DNA from: Prorocentrum cordatum
Taxonomy: Eukaryota > Sar > Dinophyceae > Prorocentrales > Prorocentraceae
Direction: 5' to 3'
DNA: 42,500 bases
NCBI GenBank assembly: GCA_963575745.1
Contig: CAUYUJ010004744.1
Location: forward strand, 1 to 42,500
The notes under the pieces are model-generated. The model was given only the letters and a program-made list of their open reading frames with translations, ran no database searches and had not been told where the DNA came from. Shown here one piece after another: positions 36,771-42,500 of this stretch. Every line of letters starts with the position of its first letter. Positions within the stretch are counted from its first letter, which is position 1. The position numbers and the translations under genes were made by a program.

Positions 36771-37000
36771 TTAGTAGGGGGAGAGGGGAGGGCCTCTCTC
36801 GAAGGTGGGGAGTGGTTCGCGAGTGGCGCCGTTGGGGCCTCGGGGGGCACGGCACCGTCCTCGTCGGGCCTCCTCGGTGCGCGGCGGAGAACTCTCTCGA
36901 GGCCCCCGCCCGCCCCCCGAGGGTGTGCCCCCCAGGGTGCCGGTTGCAAACCACACCTTGTGCAGAGCACACCCACTGGAGTCGCCGATTTTTTGACGCA
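36771..37000. other. GC-rich spacer
   Basis: Open frames on both strands, no supported gene. Confidence 0.35.
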
Positions 37001-37122
37001 CCCCTTCTTAGAAGGCGCGGGCCTTGTCTCTATAGATGTAGGTAGGGCCGGCGCCTTACAAGACACATTCTCCTTTTCAGAAGCCTTCCCCCCTCCCCCC
37101 CCACCCCTTGTGCGCACCGCCT
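37001..37122. repeat. Second copy of the CTTCTTAGAAGG fold-back (partial)
   Basis: CTTCTTAGAAGGCGCGGGCC, a loop with AGATGTAGGTA, GGCCGGCGCCTTACAAGA, then TTTTCAGAAGCCTTCCCCCC and TTGTGCGCACCGCC. It matches the right two thirds of 4142-4295. The outer left arm is missing. Confidence 0.8.
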
Positions 37123-37164
37123 ATAAAGGGGGTGGGATATCATAGCTGGGGCCATGATACTTTC

Positions 37165-37385
37165 CCAAGTCTCACTCGGTAGCACATCATGGGAGCCTTG
37201 TACACCTTCGCAGTTCCATCTTTAGAGTGCACTCGCGTCGGTTAGCGTTTGGTAATCGACGAGATGGCGCCGATTTCGCGTCGATTAGCGTCGGCTTAGC
37301 GTCGATCTAGCATCGACGAGCGTCGGTTCGCGTTGATCGGCATCGGTTTGCAAGAGCCAATGAGGTGGCATTGAGGACCTCGTGG
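37165..37385 (+). repeat. Dispersed repeat, partner at 34976-35190
   Basis: TCGGTAGCACATCATGGGAG, CTTCGCAGTTCCATCTTTAG, TCGACGAGATGGCGCCGAT, GCGTCGATTAGCGTCGG and TTTGCAAGAGCCAATGAGG. Confidence 0.85.
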
Positions 37386-37794
37386 GTTGCCACCGACATC
37401 TCCTGTATCTCATGGATCATTTCTTCTTCCTTCAAGTGATCGTTTCTGTCATACATTCTTTTGCCGATCGGCGCGGGCCCTCGCATCCTCCCCTCCCCCC
37501 CCCCCCGTGGAGTAGATCTTTGCAGGTGGAGTCCCTCCCCCAGAGGTCGCACTGTTGCAAACAGCCGCATGAAGCAGAGTTCCAGAGCCAGACCCCCCCC
37601 CCTCTCCCCTCCCTTCCGCCCAATGTCGAAACGCCGAATAAAAAACGCTCACCAAAGCGTCCCTGGTCTCCCCCTCGTCCGCCCACATGCCTCGGGCCAG
37701 GACTTGCGGGCCCCCCTCTTGGACGCCCCCCTCGTGGCCGCCCCCGACACGAGGCCGAGGCCCTTTTGCGGCCTTCTCCCCGGAGCCCTGGGCC
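37386..37794. other. Spacer without a supported gene
   Basis: C-runs near 37495-37507 and 37595-37620. Frames are open on both strands, none convincing. Confidence 0.35.
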
Positions 37795-37880
37795 TCTCCT
37801 CCTCCGCCTCCTCCGCCTCCTCCTCCTCGTCTTCCTCCTCCTCCTCCTCCGCCTCCTCCGCCTCCTCCTCCTCCTTGCTT
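37795..37880. repeat. CTC/CGC triplet tract
   Basis: CTCCTCCGCCTCCTCCGCCT and pure CTC, about 85 bases. Confidence 0.95.
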
Positions 37881-37894
37881 GTCAGAGCCACGTG

Positions 37895-38060
37895 AGCTGG
37901 CGGTAGGTTCGTGTCGTGTCGACGCGGTGACAAAGCTAGCGGGGGGCGGTCAAGGTTGAACGCTGCCAGTGGCCCAGAATCGGCCAGTAGGGAACGATAT
38001 GACATCGAAAAACCACCGATCATTTAAAGTTTAGCTGTCCACGCGGTGTCAGGTCCGGCG
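37895..38060 (+). repeat. Inverted partner of 3840-3975
   Basis: GGTAGGTTCGTGTCGTGTCG, TCAAGGTTGAACGC, CCAGAATCGGCC and CACGCGGTGTCAGG in order. Confidence 0.65.
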
Positions 38061-38204
38061 CCGTCAAAGAATCTGTCCGCGGACGTTCGGGCTCACTGCT
38101 TCTGTTGTTTTCCGCCCTCGTGCAATCGGGAACTCGTTAGTTGGCGTGTCGCCCTGCCTGTTCTGACCCACCACGCTTCGACGCGACACGCTATCCACGT
38201 CTCC

Positions 38205-38320
38205 CCTTCCAAGCGCCAACGTCCCGAGCCTTTTCGAGCCTCCTGCCCTCCGGGGCGGAGCGACACGCTATCCGCTTGCAGGGCATAGCGGGTTGCTGGG
38301 GCTGCCGCCGCGGCACTGAA
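38205..38320 (+). repeat. Dispersed repeat, partner at 4345-4450
   Basis: CCAACGTCCCGAGCC, GGCGGAGCGACACGCTATCC and GCAGGGCATAGCGGG. Confidence 0.6.
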
Positions 38321-39329
38321 TGCGCAAGTTCCCTATCGTACTTCTTCTTCCGCCTCTTCCTGGAACACCAGAGCGGGTACGAACAGTTCTTGGTGCAGGG
38401 CTTTTAAGATACGATAGTTCGAGATGGACAGCGAGACAAAACCCAAATACGAGAGACCATAATGCCACATGGCAGTTGGCACAGAGAGTACTATTGGACA
38501 TTGGGATCAAACATCATATTTCAAGGACTTCGCACACAAGCGCTGAGGCACAAAGGGAACTCTATGCAGCAAGCTCGCCTTGCATGGCGCATGATCCTCC
38601 TCCTCTCCCTCCTCCATTTCCTCCTCCTTCGCGACCCCTTAACTTGCGTTCAGCGGTCGCCGAGCGTTGCGCCTGCGTGCTCACGAACGTGGCCCGCCGT
38701 TTCCACCCTGGTCCTTTTCGTGCACTTGGAGTGTTTGTTTCGTCTTGCGGCTTCGCTCGGTGGCGCGCCCGGGGGGGGAAAACGAGAGGCGGGGCGGGCC
38801 TTCTCGGAAGGCGAAGCGGGTTCTCAGCAGCTCCCTTGCCTTCTGAGCAGCCTCCTGTGGCTTCGGAGGAGGCCGAGAGAAAGTCGGCCCCTTAGCCTTC
38901 TTCACTGGGCGCGCCGCCGAAATGCAGCACTTAACATGCCGCTTCCTCCTCACCAGGAAAGCTCCCCCCTGGAGTTCTTCACCTGGTGGATTCAGCAGAA
39001 CACTGACTTTATGATGCGCATCTGCATCCTCGCTCAGTGGAAGGCCAGGTCGCTTCCTATCAAAGCGACAGGGAAGCGGCATGATGAATGGCATAGCATA
39101 TTCCCTGTTCTATACGATCAGCAGCTCATCATTCTTCTTCATCTCTTCTTTTTCACCTGCAGCAGGACGTAGGCAACTTGTCACTATCGAAATCGCAGCC
39201 GCGACGACTTTCCACAGAGTCGACATCGTTTTTTTCCCACCCTGCCAGCTCCCCCCTCCTCCTCCTTCTCCTCCGCCATCCTGTTGCGCTGCCTCCCATG
39301 AACCACTTTTCAGGTGCAGTGCGGAAGAG
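38321..39329. other. Non-repetitive stretch, possible decayed coding sequence
   Basis: A plus-strand frame open from 38320 reads naturally around 38450-38580 (NATWQLAQRVLLDIGIKHHI). A second frame open from 38462 does so around 38940-39110 (PLEFFTWWIQQNTDFMMRIC). Neither carries through, and the minus strand is also open at 38681-39094. Nothing is recognised. 38797-38860 contains CTTCTnAGAAG-type words. Confidence 0.3.
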
Positions 39330-39450
39330 GAGGGCGAGGAGTGAGAAGGGGGGGAGGAGAAGGAGAAGAAGGGCGAGAAGGAGGGCGGCGAGGGAGGGTG
39401 GGGGAGGTGGGGGGGAGGGGGTGGGGAGCGAGGAGGCGCAGGGAGGACAA
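39330..39450. repeat. GA-rich purine tract
   Basis: GGAGGGCGAGGAG, GAAGGGGGGGAGGAGAAGGA and GGGTGGGGGAGG words. Confidence 0.9.
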
Positions 39451-39464
39451 TGAGGACCAGTACT

Positions 39465-39616
39465 GATGAGATGATGATGATGGTGGTGATGATGAAGATG
39501 ATGATGATGATGCTGATGCTACTGATGATGATGCTTATGATGACGATGACGATGATGATGATGGTGATGATGATGATGCTTATGATGAGGATGAGGATGA
39601 GGATGGTGATGATGAC

Positions 39617-39657
<41 letters not shown>

Positions 39658-39877
39658 CGATGAAGGTGATGATGATGATGATGATGTTGATGCTGATGAT
39701 ACTGCTGATGCTGCTGCTGAGGATGATGCGGATTCGGATGCTGATGATGATGATGATGATGATGATGATGCTGATGATGATGCCGATGCTGATGCTGATG
39801 ATGACGATGATGACGATGCTGATGCAGATGATGCTGATGATGATGCTGATGCTGCTGATGATGATGAAGCTGATTCA

Positions 39878-39917
<40 letters not shown>

Positions 39918-40409
39918 CTGATGATGATGACGCTGATGCTGTTGATGGTGCTGCTGATGCTGATGATGCTGCTGATGCTGATGATGCTGATGATGATGCT
40001 GATGATGATGATGATGATGCTGATGATGATGATGATGATGCTGATGATGATGATGATGATGATGTCAATGAGTATGATGATGCTGGTCGTGGAGATGCTG
40101 AGGTTGATGATGATGACGATGCTGATGATGCTGATGCTGCTGATGATGATGCTGATGAAGATGATGCTGACGCTGATGCTGCTGCTGATGGTGGTGGTGG
40201 TGGTGCTGATGATGATGCTGATGTTGTTGATGATGCTGAGGATGATGATGCTGATGCTGCTGATGATGATGCTGCTGATGATGCTGATGATGCTGATGCT
40301 TAAGATGGTGGTGTTGGTGATGGTGATGATGATGATGATGCTGATGATGATGCTGCTGATGATGACGATGGTGGTCATGACGATGATGAGGCTGATGATG
40401 ATGCTGTTG

Positions 40410-40487
<78 letters not shown>

Positions 40488-40572
40488 ATGATGAGGGTGA
40501 TGACGATGAGGCTGATGATGCTGCTGATGATGCTGATGATGCTGATGCTGAAGGTGGTGGTGGTGATGATGA
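39465..40572. repeat. ATG/GAT triplet array (~1.1 kb)
   Basis: ATG triplets with GCTGATGCTGATG and GACGATGATG interruptions, pure (ATG)n at about 40410-40490. The 397-codon Met/Leu frame through it is an artefact. Confidence 0.97.
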
Positions 40573-40735
40573 TGACGAGGAGGAGGAGGAGGAGGAGGAG
40601 GAGGAGGAGGAGGAGGAGGACGAAGAGGACCAGAGCAGCATGAGACGGATGAGGAGGAGGAGGAGGAGGAGGAGGAGGAGGAGGAGCAAGAGGAGGAGGA
40701 GGAGAAGGAGGAGGAGGAGGAGGAGGCGAAGAAAG
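40573..40735. repeat. GGA tract following the ATG array
   Basis: GGA 40578-40620 and 40650-40732, split by GACCAGAGCAGCATGAGACG. Confidence 0.96.
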
Positions 40736-40789
40736 CGGACCATGAGGACAGGGAGGATATGGCGCTGGCGCAGGACGTTGACGTGTCCT

Positions 40790-40865
40790 TCGCGGGGGCC
40801 TTCACCTCCGCGTTTGGATTCGGCTCGAGATCCTGGTCAGAACGCACTCTGCGACAGGTCTCGGA
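40790..40865. repeat. Third, shorter copy of the RSDQD-type dispersed repeat
   Basis: TTTGGATTCGGCTCGAGATC, CTGGTCAGAACGCACTCTGC and AGGTCTCGGAGT. It is related to 21490-21545. Confidence 0.65.
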
Positions 40866-41219
40866 GTCGGCTTTTGGAGAGCATTCGGTTGCTGCAGTTG
40901 CTGCTGCTGCTGATGGTGGTGGTTGTGGCGCTGATAGGGAGGACCCTGGATGCTTCAGCGACGCTGCGGCACAGTCCACCCACATAGTAAGGATGGGCAA
41001 CCTTCCCAAGGGTGGTACCCGTTTTATCCTTACCTCCTCGGTCCATCCTTGGCCACGTTCGTTGGCCGCGCCCGGCTCGAAGAGCTTCGACATGGGCGTC
41101 CAAGGCCATTGCATACTTATCGCGCATCCTTACTCTGCGGGTTGACTGTGCACCTTCCCGTCCCGAGTTCCCTCTCCAACAGACTCCACAAAGTAGGTGG
41201 ATGTGGAGACCAGAATATA
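40866..41219. other. Spacer with GATGCTTCAGCGA words
   Basis: GGATGCTTCAGCGACGCTGC near 40948 recurs at 41488 as GGATGCTTCAGCGATGTTGC. 41139-41175 (GGTTGACTGTGCACCTTCCC, GTCCCGAGTTCCCTCTCC) resembles 41505-41535. No gene. Confidence 0.5.
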
Positions 41220-41485
41220 CGCCGCGAACCACCCGCGACCCATCCCGCGACCCAACCGCGACCCACCCCGCGACCCGCCCGCGACCCATCCGCGACCCAC
41301 CCGCGACCCACCCACGACCCACCCCGCGACCCACCCACATTGTTTTAACGAAGAAATCAGCGCCTGCGGCGAGCTCACTGCATGATTTGTAAAAGTTAGG
41401 CGCCTGCGGCGGGCTTCTTCAGAACCTCGCGGGCTGCCGACGTCCCCGCCGTCCCCTCACTCTTATCCGCAGTTGCGGGGTACCC
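41220..41485 (-). mobile_element. Composite GGTCGC/CAA element, inverted partial copy
   Basis: On the minus strand: GGTACCCCGCAACTGCGGAT, AAGAGTGAGG, GACGTCGGCAG, GAAGAAGCCCGCCGCAGGCG, a second GCCGCAGGCGC, TTCGTTAAAACAATGTGGGT, then GGTCGCGGGT units to 41220. It is collinear with 14026-14375 and ends before any CAA array. Confidence 0.85.
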
Positions 41486-41537
41486 AGGATGCTTCAGCGA
41501 TGTTGCGATGCACATTCCCGTCCCGAGTCGCCTCCCC

Positions 41538-41588
41538 AGAGGAGGAGGAGGAGGATGAGGAGGAAGAGGAGGAGGAGGAAGAAGAAGA
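41538..41588. repeat. GGA tract bordering element D on its left
   Basis: GGAGGAGGAGGAGGATGAGG and GAAGAAGAA up to CCAGTG. Confidence 0.93.
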
Positions 41589-42372
41589 CCAGTGTAAACT
41601 CAAGAGTCATCAACCAAGTTGGAATACTTCCTCCCTCCAAGCTCCCTCTCCATAGGCCCCTGCAACGGTTTATTTCCACTGAGGGAATTGCCTCGTTGGA
41701 AGACAACCGTTTGAAGACCTTGAAGCATGCCAAGATATTGTTCTCGGGATTTTACGCTACGGATCAACTTGACTGTTGCGTTTTGACGATCCCGAATCGT
41801 GCCAGAACGCCATTCCGGGGACATTACAACACAGCGAACCGACGTAACTGTTGCACCCGCAAAATCCGGAATCCTTCCAGGCCACCATGTCTGGCACGTT
41901 GATGCTATGAATCCGTGAAGTTCTTGCAACTGTTATGAATGAGTGTGCGGCGCTGAGGCAAGAACCACATGTTGAAATGGAACCACCCTCAATCTGTGAA
42001 GTTCTTGCATTTTTTAACGAATGTGAGGCGCTTAAGCGAGAGTCACACTTTGAAAACGACCCGCCCTCAATTCATGAAACTCTTGCGATTTTCAAAACGA
42101 CTATGCGCGGTGCTAAGGCGAGAGCCAGATTTTGAAAACCACCCGCCCTGAATTCGTAAAACGCTTGCAAATGTTAGATAACGAAGCTGCGCGGCGCTAA
42201 GGCGAGATCCACATGTTGAAAACGATTCACCTTCCATCTGTGCAACTGTCGCAAGTTTTATAACTTTACAGTCGTGAGTGGTGAGGAAATCTCAGGCGGA
42301 ACGCCCGGCCCGCCCAAAAAACAAGCCTCGGGGTGCGACAGGGATTCGTTATTTGTAAGGAAAAGGAATGTG
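41589..42372 (+). mobile_element. GGA-bordered composite element, copy D
   Basis: The left module is nearly as long as in copy B (CCAGTGTAAACTCAAGAGTC, GTTGGAATACTTCCTCCCTC, GAAGACAACCGTTTGAAGAC, GCATGCCAAGATATTG, GTGCCAGAACGCCATTCC). Four units lie near 41944, 42022, 42104 and 42186. The end module is CTCAGGCGGAACGCCCGGCC, CTCGGGGTGCGACAGGG, AAGGAAAAGGAATG. Confidence 0.87.
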
Positions 42373-42384
42373 GGCGGATAGTGA

Positions 42385-42500
42385 TGATGAGGAGGGGGAT
42401 GAGGAGGAGGAGGAGGAGGAGAAGGAGGAGGAGGAGGAGGACGAGGAGGAGGAGGAGGAGGAGGAGGAGGGAGGAGGAGGAGGAGGAGGAGGAGGAGGAG
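42385..42500. repeat. GGA tract bordering element D on its right (runs off the window)
   Basis: GATGATGAGGAGGGGGATGA followed by GGA triplets to the window edge. Confidence 0.95.

Noticed and set aside
39450-40643. 397-codon Met/Leu-rich open frame
   Set aside because: It is read through the ATG triplet array. All three frames and the antisense are open for the same reason.
1-42500. tRNA, rRNA or snRNA genes
   Set aside because: No cloverleaf box motifs or conserved rRNA segments were recognised on reading both strands. A dedicated scan was not possible here.

Overview
The window looks like nuclear DNA of a large-genome, GC-rich, repeat-dominated eukaryote. I see no bacterial-style operons, ribosome binding sites, tRNA, rRNA or CRISPR array. 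A dinoflagellate or similar alga is my best guess, from the extreme simple-repeat load, degenerate TTAGGG-like tracts, GC-rich third codon positions in the few coding-like stretches, and a G/C hairpin just after one candidate stop codon. That is inference; no decisive marker such as a spliced-leader relic was found. Most long open frames in the window are artefacts of triplet repeats (GGA, GTC/GAC, CAT/ATG, CAA), which stay open in several frames.

Layout. 1-1835: a CAT-triplet array bracketed by near-identical direct repeats. 1836-7760: GC-rich sequence with fold-back elements and two copies of a 195-bp inverted-repeat element, each flanked by its own 5-bp target duplication. 7760-13870: two degenerate telomere-like tracts bracketing GTC-triplet arrays that carry a conserved module of about 100 bp, with a decayed coiled-coil gene (10762-12108) between them. 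14026-15425: a composite element (GGTCGCGGGT array, CAA arrays, conserved ends) holding the best candidate small gene, 71 aa. 15480-17650: microsatellites and low-order tandem repeats. 17690-22780: coding-like but unrecognised blocks, a 0.55-kb GGA tract and dispersed repeats. 22787-26530: two full copies and one fragment of another composite element (GGA tract, conserved module, units of about 83 bp, conserved end), separated by a stack of poly(A)-tailed inserts. 26560-29715: TCTTGG-rich duplicated blocks, a 73-bp tandem repeat, a GAGGCT array and opposed GGAATCC arrays. 29905-32320: second copy of the CAA/GGTCGC composite with a different interior. 32695-42500: two more ~83-bp-unit elements, dispersed repeats, a 158-bp inverted-repeat element, several CTC/GGA tracts and a 1.1-kb ATG array.

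Genes. None could be named. One intact small ORF (14596-14811), one multi-frameshift pseudogene (10762-12108) and a few coding-like fragments (20290-20738, 21835-22125, 33291-33464, 33692-34198) are reported with low confidence. The strongest biology is the mobile-element architecture: at least five families defined here by within-window comparison, some with target-site duplications and one with a paralogous empty site. All similarities were judged by eye; no alignment or search was run.
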